Positions 8,580-16,707 of a DNA stretch of 64,000 nucleotides are shown here, piece by piece; within the stretch, counting starts at the first letter, position 1; each line of letters starts with the position of its first letter. The notes under the pieces were generated by a model. The model was not told the DNA's origin and made no database searches. It saw only the letters and a program-made list of their open reading frames with translations. The DNA lies in the NCBI RefSeq assembly GCF_005503145.1, contig NZ_SCNV01000012.1, positions 62,001 through 126,000 of the forward strand, read 5' to 3'. This DNA comes from Burkholderia sp. 4M9327F10. Its GTDB lineage: Bacteria; Pseudomonadota; Gammaproteobacteria; Burkholderiales; Burkholderiaceae. Position numbers and translations under genes: made by a program.

Positions 8580-9485
8580 ATGACCCGTTTTGAACACCGC
8601 CGTGCATGGTTGCGGATTGCCGCGACCCTTCCGCTGACCGTTGCCATCGGCGCCCGGGCCGCGCAAACGCCGGCGCCGGATTCGCCGGGTTCGCCTGACT
8701 CGCCGGAAGCGCGGCTTGCGCAACTCGAACAAAGCGCCGGTGGACGCCTCGGTGTGTTTGCGCTGAATACCGCCGACGGCACGCAGATCGGCCACCGCGC
8801 CGACGAGCGTTTTCCGTTCTGCAGCACCTTCAAGGTGATCCTGATCGGCGCGATCCTCGCGCGCAGCGCGCAGGCTGCGGGGCTCATGCAGCAACGCATT
8901 CATTACACGGCGGGCGAGGTCGTGCATTACTCGGCCGTCACGGCCGAACACGTGAGCGACGGCATGACGGTAGCGGAGCTCTGTGCCGCGGCGATCCAGC
9001 GCAGCGACAACACGGCCGCCAATCTGCTGATCAGGCTGCTCGGCGGCCCGGATGCCGTCACAGCCTATGCACGCTCGCTCGGCAACCCGGTGTTCCGTCT
9101 GGACCGGCTGGAGACCGCGCTGAACGATGCGGTGCCGGGCGATCCGCGCGACACCGCGTCGCCCGCCGCGATGGCGCGCAGTCTGCAGGCGCTGACGCTC
9201 GGCGAGGCGTTGCCGCTCGCGCAGCGCACGCAATTGCTCGACTGGCTGCGCGGCAACCGGATGGGGGCACAGCGCATTCGCGCGGCGCTGCCCGCAGGCT
9301 GGACGAGTGGCGACAAGACCGGCACGGGCGATTACGGCACCGCCAACGATCTCGGCCTGATCTGGCCGCCGTCCCGTGCGCCGATTCTGCTCGGCATCTA
9401 CCACACGCAAGCGCAGCAGGACGCGAAGGCGCGCGACGACGTCATCGCGGCAGCGGCGCGCATTGTGGTGGGCGCGATGAGCTGA
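8580..9485 (+). CDS. bla: Class A beta-lactamase (PenA-like)
   Basis: A 301-residue class A serine beta-lactamase that hydrolyses beta-lactams in the periplasm. All catalytic elements are present: STFK (nucleophile Ser82, Lys85), SDN at 142-144, the omega-loop Glu178 in RLETALN, and KTG at 246-248. A cysteine (Cys81) precedes the nucleophile, as in Burkholderia PenA enzymes. The N-terminus has a twin-arginine-like HRRAWLRI motif followed by a hydrophobic stretch and an ARA cleavage site, so Tat export is possible; there is no lipobox cysteine. A Pro/Ser-rich linker repeat (DSPGSPDSP) precedes the mature domain. Probably regulated by the divergent AmpR-type protein. Confidence 0.93.
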   Translation: MTRFEHRRAWLRIAATLPLTVAIGARAAQTPAPDSPGSPDSPEARLAQLEQSAGGRLGVFALNTADGTQIGHRADERFPFCSTFKVILIGAILARSAQAAGLMQQRIHYTAGEVVHYSAVTAEHVSDGMTVAELCAAAIQRSDNTAANLLIRLLGGPDAVTAYARSLGNPVFRLDRLETALNDAVPGDPRDTASPAAMARSLQALTLGEALPLAQRTQLLDWLRGNRMGAQRIRAALPAGWTSGDKTGTGDYGTANDLGLIWPPSRAPILLGIYHTQAQQDAKARDDVIAAAARIVVGAMS

Positions 9486-9651
9486 AGGAGCTGAAGAGGC
9501 TGTCCCGGAGGCACCCGCCACGGGGCGCAGTCGTTCGGCATGCTCAGGAACAGGGGTTGCTCGCCGCTCGTAACACCCCCTTGTGCGCCAGGCCATGCGG
9601 TAAGCGCAGAGGGGCGCGGCGAAGCAACGCCTTATCCCGGAAGCATGCAGA

Positions 9652-9897
9652 ATGGCGCGACACAAAGCCGACCTGGCCGATGATGAGTTCGAGATCTACG
9701 CGAGCTATCACAGTACGGGAGACGGTCGATATATCGGTGACCTGAAGGTTATCCGCAAAGCGGACCGGCGAGTCCTGTTTCCGTTCGAGGGCGCGCCGCA
9801 GATCGGCCCGCATGAAAGCGCGCACGAAGCACGCCGCGCCGCGGTGGAGTATGGCCGCGCGATCGTCGCCGCGGACCGGGCCGCGCCGGAGCCTTGA
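9652..9897 (+). CDS. Small conserved-type hypothetical protein
   Basis: I cannot assign a function to this 81-residue, soluble, charged protein. The central region has alternating strands (FEIYASYHSTG, YIGDLKVIR, RRVLFPFEG) followed by a helix rich in Ala, Arg and Glu containing HESAHEARRAAVEYGRA. The layout is that of a small alpha/beta domain. No signal peptide or membrane segment is present. It is a single gene with 166 bp before it and 247 bp after it. Codon use matches the neighbours, which supports it being real. Confidence 0.65.
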   Translation: MARHKADLADDEFEIYASYHSTGDGRYIGDLKVIRKADRRVLFPFEGAPQIGPHESAHEARRAAVEYGRAIVAADRAAPEP

Positions 9898-10144
9898 TGC
9901 TGTGGCGACGGCCGGTAACGCCGTGCTCCTTTTTACAAACCGAATCTCAAACCGCATGCGGTACGCCATGCCGCACGGCCGTGATCGTGGAGCGGGCAGT
10001 GGCTGAAGAAAATCGCTGCGCTCACCGTGGCCACCGTGGCCGTGCCGAACCTCGCTGCATCCCGGCAGATGGATACCCGCACCCGCGGGCGGGCGCGAAT
10101 TGTGCGTGACACCTTGGGTTGTGGAACACCCTCAGGAGCCGATC

Positions 10145-10690
10145 ATGTACAACGATGCCGAATACGCGCGTCCGGCCGCAAATGAGCGATACGAAGTCTT
10201 TATGCTGGGGCCGCACGAATGGGTGCCTAATCACCCCCGTCTGCCCGTGGTGATCTACCGGCATGCGCTGCGTGCCGATAGCGGCGACCTCGCGGCCGCC
10301 TTTGAGATTCTCTTCGAACGCAATGACTGGCCGCTGCAGTGGCGTGACGGCATTTTCGATTACCACCATTTCCACGCCACCGCCCATGAGGTGCTAGGCG
10401 TGGTGTCGGGCGTAGCGGAGGTGATTGTCGGCGGCCCCGGCGGGCGCGTGGTGCGGATCGCCGCGGGCGACGCGTTGCTGCTGCCGGCAGGCACCGGCCA
10501 TTGTCTGCAGTCGTTCGCGGGGTACTTTCAGGTGGTGGCGGGCTATCCGGCGGGGCAGCAGTGGGATATCCGGCGCGAGGCCCTGAGCCCGGAAGAGTAC
10601 GCCGCGATGCAGGCCTTGCCGTTTCCGCCGCGCGATCCGCTGGACGGCACTCACGGTCCGGTGGTCGAGCACTGGCTGCACGGGGCTTGA
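10145..10690 (+). CDS. Cupin-domain protein (YjlB-like)
   Basis: This 181-residue protein has a single cupin barrel. The first cupin motif is visible as YHHFHATAHEVLGVVSG with three histidines and a glutamate that would bind a metal, and the second as LLLPAGTGHC. It resembles the YjlB group, cytoplasmic cupins of unknown reaction. The start was set at the ATG preceded by CAGGAG six bases upstream; an earlier in-frame start gives an unconserved extension. It ends in EHWLHGA. It stands alone between a hypothetical gene and transketolase. Confidence 0.8.
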   Translation: MYNDAEYARPAANERYEVFMLGPHEWVPNHPRLPVVIYRHALRADSGDLAAAFEILFERNDWPLQWRDGIFDYHHFHATAHEVLGVVSGVAEVIVGGPGGRVVRIAAGDALLLPAGTGHCLQSFAGYFQVVAGYPAGQQWDIRREALSPEEYAAMQALPFPPRDPLDGTHGPVVEHWLHGA

Positions 10691-11022
10691 ACCGCAGCCT
10701 GGCGCAAGCTTTGAAAGCTGCGTCATCTCAGCGTGGCGTGGTACGGCGCCCGCCGGTTGTTTTACGGTGAATGGCTAGTCATTGCGCGCCAGCCAGTTGG
10801 CTATTGCCGCGCATCGGCGCATGATCGGACGGTCGGCGTGCAAGCGGTGCCGGTCGCGCGGTTCCGGACCGGTATCCGCTGCCGGTCGCCCGTATCCGGT
10901 CGCTAGTTTCCGGTCGCCCGCAGCCGGTCGCCCGTTTCCGCAGGAATGTTCATTGCAGCGCGCTTCACTCCCGCGCCTCTCAGTGCAGCGTGACGTTGTC
11001 ATCCGTTGAACAGGAGCTTCCC
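10691..11022. other. Intergenic region upstream of transketolase
   Basis: This 332-bp gap contains no convincing gene. Its middle part (10850-10937) is a 14-bp tandem repeat described separately. The region presumably holds the transketolase promoter, but I cannot pick out clear -35 and -10 hexamers. A CAGGAG ribosome binding site lies at 11011-11016. Confidence 0.5.
10850..10937. repeat. 14-bp tandem repeat CCGGTCGCCCGTTT type
   Basis: Four units of exactly 14 bp starting CCGGTCG run head-to-tail at 10882, 10896, 10910 and 10924. Degenerate copies extend back to 10850. The block ends 85 bp before the transketolase start. Confidence 0.85.
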
Positions 11023-13095
11023 ATGCAAAACAATCCCTCCCTCGATCAGCTATGCATCAACACGATCCGTACGCTATCGATGGATGCCGTGCAAAAGGCG
11101 AATTCCGGCCACCCGGGCACGCCGATGGCGCTGGCGCCCGTTGCCTATCATCTGTGGCAGAACCATTTGCGCTACGACCCCGACGAGCCGCTATGGCCCA
11201 ATCGCGACCGCTTCGTACTGTCGGTGGGGCACGCGTCGATGCTGCTGTATTCGATGTTGCATCTGGCGGGCGTGAAGGCCGTCGACGAGCATGGCAAGCC
11301 GACCGGTGCGCCGGCCTTGTCGCTGGACGATATCAAACAGTTTCGCCAGCTCGACAGCAAGACGCCGGGCCACCCCGAATACCGCCTGACGACCGGGGTC
11401 GAAACCACGACCGGCCCGCTCGGCCAGGGTCTGGGCAATAGCGTGGGCATGGCGATGGCCGGGCGCTGGTACGAGGCGCGTTTTAACCGGAGCGACGCGC
11501 CGCTGTTCGATTACCACGTCTACGCGCTCTGCGGCGACGGCGACATGATGGAAGGCATTTCGCACGAAGCGGCTTCACTTGCGGGCCACCTGCAGTTGTC
11601 GAACCTGACGTGGATCTACGACAGCAATCGCGTGACGATCGAAGGACACACCGATCTCGCCTATAGCGACGACGTAGAGACCCGTTTTCGCGGCTACCAC
11701 TGGCACACCATCCACGTCGCCGACGCGAACGATGCCGCCGCCCTGGAAGCCGCCTTCACCGAAGCAAAAAGCGTCACCGGCAAGCCGACGCTGATCGTGG
11801 TCAACAGCATCATCGGTTGGGGCGCACCGAAGAAGCAGGACACCTCGGCGGCGCACGGCGAGCCGCTTGGCGACGAAGAAGTGGCGGCGGCCAAGCGCTT
11901 TTACGGCTGGCCCGAGGACAAGAAGTTCTATGTGCCCGACGGCGTGATGGCGCGCTTTGCCGAGGGCATCGGCGCGCGCGGCAAGGCGGCGCGCAACGAA
12001 TGGCTGGCGAGGCTCGACACCTACCGGCACAAATACCCGGACCTCGCGCGCGAGTTCGCACAGATCGAAGCGCACGAATTGCCGGACGGGTGGGACGCCG
12101 ATATCCCCATCTTCGATGCAGACGCCAAGGGTGTCGCTTCGCGCGATGCCTCAGGCAAGGTGCTCAACGCGATTGCCGCACGCGTGCCCTGGCTGCTTGG
12201 CGGCGCAGCCGATCTCTCGCCGTCCACCAAGACCAATCTGAAGTTCGAAGGCGCGGGCAGCTTCGAGCACGACAGCTATGGCGGGCGCAACCTGCACTTC
12301 GGGATTCGCGAACACGGCATGGGTGCGGTCGTGAACGGCCTCGCGCTCTCGAACCTGCGCGCCTACGGTTCGACGTTCCTGATTTTCAGCGACTACATGA
12401 AGCCGCCGATCCGCCTGTCGGCCATCATGGAAGTGCCCGCGGTCTACGTGTTCACGCACGATTCGATCGGCGTCGGCGAGGACGGTCCGACCCACCAGCC
12501 GATTGAACAGCTCGCGTCGCTGCGCGGCGTGCCGGGGCTAACGGTGCTGCGTCCCGCGGATGCCAACGAGGTCGCCTATGCGTGGCGCGTTGCCTTGTCG
12601 AGGCCGCGTCATCCGTCGTGCATCGTGCTGACGCGCCAGCCGTTACCCACTTTCGACCGCAACCAATACGCGTCGGCCGAAGGCGTGCGCAAAGGGGCGT
12701 ATGTGCTGGCCGATGCTCCCGCCGGCCAGCAGCCGCAGGTGCTGCTGCTCGCAACCGGCAGCGAGGTATCGATCTGCGTCGATGTCTACGAAAAGCTGAA
12801 AGGCGAGGGCATTGCGGCACGGGTCGTGTCAATGCCTGCATGGGACATCTTCGAGACCCAGGACGAGGCGTATAAGAACGCGGTGCTGCCACCGGAGGTG
12901 CATGCGCGGGTTTGCGTCGAACAGGCTGCGGAACTCGGCTGGGATCGCTATGTGGGCCGTCTCGGCGCGAAAGTGGTAATGCATACGTTCGGTGCGTCCG
13001 CGCCGCTCGCCGATTTGAAACGCAAGTTTGGATTTACGCCGGAGCATGTCTACGACGCGGCAAAGCAGCAGCTTGCCCGCGTGCAGAAGACGTAG
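11023..13095 (+). CDS. tkt: Transketolase
   Basis: A 690-residue thiamine-diphosphate enzyme that transfers two-carbon ketol units between sugar phosphates in the non-oxidative pentose phosphate and related pathways. The cofactor-binding motif GDGDMMEGISHEAASLAG is at about residues 158-175. Other family elements are NSGHPGTPMALAP near the N-terminus, the GPLGQGLG loop, and the second-domain segment IGVGEDGPTHQPIEQLASLR. The length equals full-length bacterial transketolases. The start is the ATG after CAGGAG; a GTG 33 bp upstream is in frame but less likely. It is monocistronic and separated from its neighbours by about 270-330 bp. Confidence 0.97.
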   Translation: MQNNPSLDQLCINTIRTLSMDAVQKANSGHPGTPMALAPVAYHLWQNHLRYDPDEPLWPNRDRFVLSVGHASMLLYSMLHLAGVKAVDEHGKPTGAPALSLDDIKQFRQLDSKTPGHPEYRLTTGVETTTGPLGQGLGNSVGMAMAGRWYEARFNRSDAPLFDYHVYALCGDGDMMEGISHEAASLAGHLQLSNLTWIYDSNRVTIEGHTDLAYSDDVETRFRGYHWHTIHVADANDAAALEAAFTEAKSVTGKPTLIVVNSIIGWGAPKKQDTSAAHGEPLGDEEVAAAKRFYGWPEDKKFYVPDGVMARFAEGIGARGKAARNEWLARLDTYRHKYPDLAREFAQIEAHELPDGWDADIPIFDADAKGVASRDASGKVLNAIAARVPWLLGGAADLSPSTKTNLKFEGAGSFEHDSYGGRNLHFGIREHGMGAVVNGLALSNLRAYGSTFLIFSDYMKPPIRLSAIMEVPAVYVFTHDSIGVGEDGPTHQPIEQLASLRGVPGLTVLRPADANEVAYAWRVALSRPRHPSCIVLTRQPLPTFDRNQYASAEGVRKGAYVLADAPAGQQPQVLLLATGSEVSICVDVYEKLKGEGIAARVVSMPAWDIFETQDEAYKNAVLPPEVHARVCVEQAAELGWDRYVGRLGAKVVMHTFGASAPLADLKRKFGFTPEHVYDAAKQQLARVQKT

Positions 13096-13363
13096 CACTG
13101 CGCGCTCGTTGCGAAGGCATTCAGGTCGTCACACGGATGTGTGGCGACCGGCTGCGGGTGCTGTTCATGTGAGGCCGCCTGAATGCACATACGCCCCCCT
13201 GAAGCGGCACGACTCGGGACTTTCCCTGATCCTCGTGCCGATTGCATAGCCACGGGCTTTACTTGTGCACACAAGGGTTTTCCGAGGGTGGTCAGGCCTG
13301 GCGCATTTTGATACTTCTTCTATCTTCGGTGGCGACGCAAGTGTTGCCGCCGGGGAGAAAACA

Positions 13364-13822
13364 GTGACCGCAGACTACGGGATGAACGATAACGACGATG
13401 TGGTGGTGTGGCGGCCGATCGCTCACGCCAGCGTGTCGCATCGCCGTGTGCTGGTGGTCGACGACTATCGCGAGGCGGCCGAGGCCCTGCAGTTGCTGCT
13501 CATTGCGGATGGCTTCGAATGCCGCGCACTGGAAGACCCGTTGGCGGTCTGCGCAATGGCACGCGAGTGGCAGCCCTTTGCCGTCGTGCTGGACATCAAG
13601 ATGCCGGGGCTCGACGGTTTCGAACTGGCCAGGCGGCTGCGCGCCCATCCTTCTACCGCGCATATGCTGCTGGTCGCGTGCACGGCGTTTTCTTCAGCGG
13701 ACGATCGCGCCCGCGCAAAAGCAGTGGGCTTTGACGCGCATTGCGCGAAGCCGCTCACGCCGCAGCGCCTGCTGCGCATTCTCGAAGCCGCGACAGCGCG
13801 CCGGGCGCATCAGGCGCCTTAA
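13364..13822 (+). CDS. Single-domain response regulator (CheY-like receiver)
   Basis: This 152-residue protein is a stand-alone receiver domain with about 26 extra residues at the N-terminus. The acidic pair Asp33-Asp34, the phospho-accepting Asp77 in VVLDIKMPG, Thr107 and the conserved Lys129 in AKPLTP are all present. There is no DNA-binding or enzymatic output domain. Such proteins relay phosphate or regulate by protein contact. The start chosen is a GTG preceded by GGGGAG; an ATG at 13382 is an alternative. No cognate kinase is adjacent, though a hybrid kinase occurs about 8 kb away. A short G-rich repeat follows the stop codon. Confidence 0.85.
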   Translation: MTADYGMNDNDDVVVWRPIAHASVSHRRVLVVDDYREAAEALQLLLIADGFECRALEDPLAVCAMAREWQPFAVVLDIKMPGLDGFELARRLRAHPSTAHMLLVACTAFSSADDRARAKAVGFDAHCAKPLTPQRLLRILEAATARRAHQAP

Positions 13823-13839
13823 GGGGCCTTAGGGGCATC

Positions 13840-13864
13840 AAGGGGCGCATCAAGGGGGCGCATC
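13840..13864. repeat. Direct repeat AAGGGGCGCATC after receiver gene
   Basis: The 12-bp unit AAGGGGCGCATC (13840-13851) is followed by a 13-bp variant with one extra G (13852-13864). Shorter related copies precede it back to the stop codon of the receiver gene. Confidence 0.6.
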
Positions 13865-13964
13865 GCCGACACGCCGGTGAAGTCCAGCCAGGACCGTAAC
13901 TTGCTTGAGCAAACCTCTTGCAGCGGCTTCCGCGCGAAAACCTTCCACCGTCAAAGGGACCAAC

Positions 13965-16193
13965 ATGTCGAGCGAGTCTTCTCACGCCCCTCATACGCGC
14001 TATGCGGCCCGCATCTCCGAAGGCGTGCCTTTCCCGCTGGGCGCGACATGGAACGGCGTAGGCGTCAATTTCGCGCTGTTTTCAGCGCATGCCACCAAGG
14101 TGGAACTGTGCCTGTTCGATGCGAGCGGCAAGGAGGAAATCGAGCGCATAGAACTGCCCGAATTTACCGATGAGGTGTGGCACGTTTTCGTCCCGGATCT
14201 GAAGCCGGGCGCGGTGTACGGCTATCGCGTGCATGGCCCCTATGCACCCGAGGAAGGGCACCGCTTCAATCCCAACAAACTGCTGCTCGACCCCTATGCC
14301 AAAGCGCATATCGGCGAGCTGAAATGGGCGCCCGAAATCTTCGGCTACACGCTCGATCACGAGGACGCCGACCTGTCCTTCGACGAGCGCGATAGCGCGC
14401 CGTTCGTGCCGAAGTGCAAGGTGGTCGACACGACCTTCTCGTGGATCCATCCCGAGCGCAACGCGCTGCCGTGGGAGCGGGTGATTTTCTACGAGACGCA
14501 TGTGCGCGGCTTCACCCAGCGTCACCCCGCAGTGCCAGAGAACCTGCGCGGCACCTTCGCCGGCCTCGGCCAGCAAGCGGTGATCGATTACATCAAGGGG
14601 CTGGGCGTCACGACCGTCGAACTGCTGCCGATCCACATGTTCGTCAACGACAGCCATCTGCTCGACAAAGGTCTGACGAACTACTGGGGCTACAACACGA
14701 TCGGCTTTTTTGCCGCGGACCCGCGCTACTTCGCGGGAGCCAACGCGTCAGTGGAAGAGTTCAAGGAGATGGTGGACCGCTTTCACAACGCCAATCTCGA
14801 AGTGATCCTCGACGTGGTCTACAACCACACGGCCGAGGGTAACGAACGCGGCCCGACGCTGTCGTTCAAGGGGCTCGATAACGCCTCGTACTACCGTCTC
14901 ATGCCGGATCAACCACGCTATTACATCAACGACACCGGCACCGGCAACACGCTGAACCTGTCGCATCCCCGCGTGCTGCAGATGGTGACCGACAGCCTGC
15001 GCTACTGGGTAAGCGAGATGAAGGTCGACGGCTTTCGCTTCGACCTCGCCACGATCCTCGGCCGCGAGCCGCATGGCTTCGACGAAGGCGGCGGCTTTCT
15101 CGACAGTTGCCGGCAGGACCCGGTGCTCTCGAGCGTGCGCCTCGTCGCCGAGCCGTGGGACTGCGGCCCCGGCGGCTATCAGGTGGGCGGCTTTCCGCCC
15201 GGCTGGGCCGAATGGAACGATCGCTTTCGCGATACCACCCGCGCTTTCTGGAAGGGCGACGAAGGCATGGCGCCGGATCTCGCCAAACGGCTCACCGGCT
15301 CCGGCGACAAGTTCAACCGGCGCGGCCGCCGCCCATGGGCGAGCGTGAACTTCATCGCCGCGCACGACGGCTTTACCATCAACGATCTCGTCTCGTACAA
15401 CGACAAGCACAACGAGGCCAACGGTGAGGATAACCAGGACGGCCACTCGGACAACAGGTCGTGGAATTTCGGCGTCGAAGGGCCGAGCGGCGATGCGCAG
15501 ATCCGTCAGCAGCGCGAGCGCCAGAAGCGCAATCTGCTCGCCACCTTGCTGCTCTCGCAGGGCACGCCGATGATTCTCGCCGGCGACGAATTCGGCCGCA
15601 CCCAGCAGGGCAACAACAATGCATATTGTCAGGATAACGAAATTAGCTGGCTCGACTGGAAAGGCATCGACGACGAAGGGCGCGCGCTTACCGAGTTCGT
15701 CAGGAACCTGACCACGTTGCGGCACCGCTTGCCCGTGCTGCGGCGCGGACGCTTTCTGACCGGCGAATACAACCCCGCGCTGGAGGTGACCGACACGCGC
15801 TGGCTATCGCCGGCCGGCACCGACCTCACCCAGGAGCAATGGGACGATGCAACGATGCGCTGCTTCGGCCTTGTGATCGACGGCCGCGCCCAGGCGAGCG
15901 GCATCCGCCGGCCGGCCTCCGATGCAACCTTGCTGCTGGTGCTCAACGCGCACCACGACGTGGTCAATTTCACCTTGCCGGAAATTCCGGACGGCGATCT
16001 GTGGACCTGCCTGCTTGATACGAATATGCCGGTGCGCGATGAACTGCCGGCGTTTCCCGCCGGGGCTGCGTACCAGGTCACCGGCCGCTCGCTGCTGCTG
16101 TTTGCGCTGGATGCCGCGAGCCGCGCTACCCAACGGGTGCTGGACGGGCTCGAGCAGCAACTGACCACGGATGACCCAGGGAAGTCCGGCTGA
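13965..16193 (+). CDS. glgX: Glycogen debranching enzyme GlgX
   Basis: A 742-residue GH13 isoamylase-type enzyme that hydrolyses alpha-1,6 branches of glycogen limit dextrin. The N-terminal carbohydrate-binding domain (about residues 12-150) starts with PFPLGATWNGVGVNFALFS. The catalytic barrel carries the GH13 regions: VVYNHTAEG, DGFRFDLATILGRE with the nucleophile Asp, EPWDCGPGGYQ with the acid/base Glu, and AHDGFTINDLV. The start is the ATG after AAAGGGA; 20 residues upstream in frame are not conserved in type. No other glg gene is adjacent here. Confidence 0.96.
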   Translation: MSSESSHAPHTRYAARISEGVPFPLGATWNGVGVNFALFSAHATKVELCLFDASGKEEIERIELPEFTDEVWHVFVPDLKPGAVYGYRVHGPYAPEEGHRFNPNKLLLDPYAKAHIGELKWAPEIFGYTLDHEDADLSFDERDSAPFVPKCKVVDTTFSWIHPERNALPWERVIFYETHVRGFTQRHPAVPENLRGTFAGLGQQAVIDYIKGLGVTTVELLPIHMFVNDSHLLDKGLTNYWGYNTIGFFAADPRYFAGANASVEEFKEMVDRFHNANLEVILDVVYNHTAEGNERGPTLSFKGLDNASYYRLMPDQPRYYINDTGTGNTLNLSHPRVLQMVTDSLRYWVSEMKVDGFRFDLATILGREPHGFDEGGGFLDSCRQDPVLSSVRLVAEPWDCGPGGYQVGGFPPGWAEWNDRFRDTTRAFWKGDEGMAPDLAKRLTGSGDKFNRRGRRPWASVNFIAAHDGFTINDLVSYNDKHNEANGEDNQDGHSDNRSWNFGVEGPSGDAQIRQQRERQKRNLLATLLLSQGTPMILAGDEFGRTQQGNNNAYCQDNEISWLDWKGIDDEGRALTEFVRNLTTLRHRLPVLRRGRFLTGEYNPALEVTDTRWLSPAGTDLTQEQWDDATMRCFGLVIDGRAQASGIRRPASDATLLLVLNAHHDVVNFTLPEIPDGDLWTCLLDTNMPVRDELPAFPAGAAYQVTGRSLLLFALDAASRATQRVLDGLEQQLTTDDPGKSG

Positions 16194-16365
16194 GGGCACG
16201 GCTGCCCCCAGGTATAACGCTTGCTGAAGGTGTGGGTGTAGCCGCTGCCGCTTGTTCTGCGCTTCTTCTGCGCTTGTACGGGTTTGCCGTCGCATTTGCC
16301 TGAGCGGGGCGCCGACGCTTGCGCCAGCGGTTGCTCCGATCGAGACACGACACCAGGAGGGCAAG

Positions 16366-16614
16366 ATGCCACAGGATCAGCAACAGCACCAGGGAAGCAA
16401 AGATATGAACGAACAGAGAGACCTGCCGGTCAGCACCGAAGAAAGGATTCGCACCCGCGCGTATTACCTGTGGGAACGGGCAACCGACCCCAAGGGCACC
16501 CCGGACGAATACTGGGAGCAGGCGCGTAACGAGATCGAAGAGGAGGCGCCGAAACAGGCCGGTGCACAGAAGAAGGGGGTTTTGCCGACACCGACGGCGC
16601 AGGAAAAGCCCTAG
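16366..16614 (+). CDS. DUF2934 family small protein
   Basis: An 82-residue soluble protein whose centre (residues 24-60) has the DUF2934 pattern: EERIRTRAYYLWERAT followed by GTPDEYWEQARNEIEEE. The family is of unknown function and often appears near glycogen or trehalose enzymes, which fits its position 172 bp downstream of glgX. The termini are Gln/Lys-rich and likely disordered. A CCAGGAGG ribosome binding site precedes the ATG. Confidence 0.85.
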   Translation: MPQDQQQHQGSKDMNEQRDLPVSTEERIRTRAYYLWERATDPKGTPDEYWEQARNEIEEEAPKQAGAQKKGVLPTPTAQEKP

Positions 16615-16625
16615 GTGGCGAGGCG

Positions 16626-16662
16626 CGCCGCTTGCCGTTGCGCGTTCGAGCGGCAAGCGGCG
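16626..16662. terminator. 12-bp perfect stem hairpin between convergent genes
   Basis: Arms CGCCGCTTGCCG (16626-16637) and CGGCAAGCGGCG (16651-16662) are perfect reverse complements around a 13-base loop. The hairpin lies between the convergent DUF2934 and outer-membrane-factor genes and could stop transcripts from both sides. There is no T-tract on either side, so it is not a classical intrinsic terminator. Confidence 0.5.
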
Positions 16663-16707
16663 AGTGGCGGCTATTGATGTCAACCGCTGCTACCGCCGGC
16701 AGTCCCG

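Noticed and set aside
10850..10937. CRISPR-like array
   Set aside because: Units are 14 bp and directly adjacent with no spacers, so this is a simple tandem repeat.
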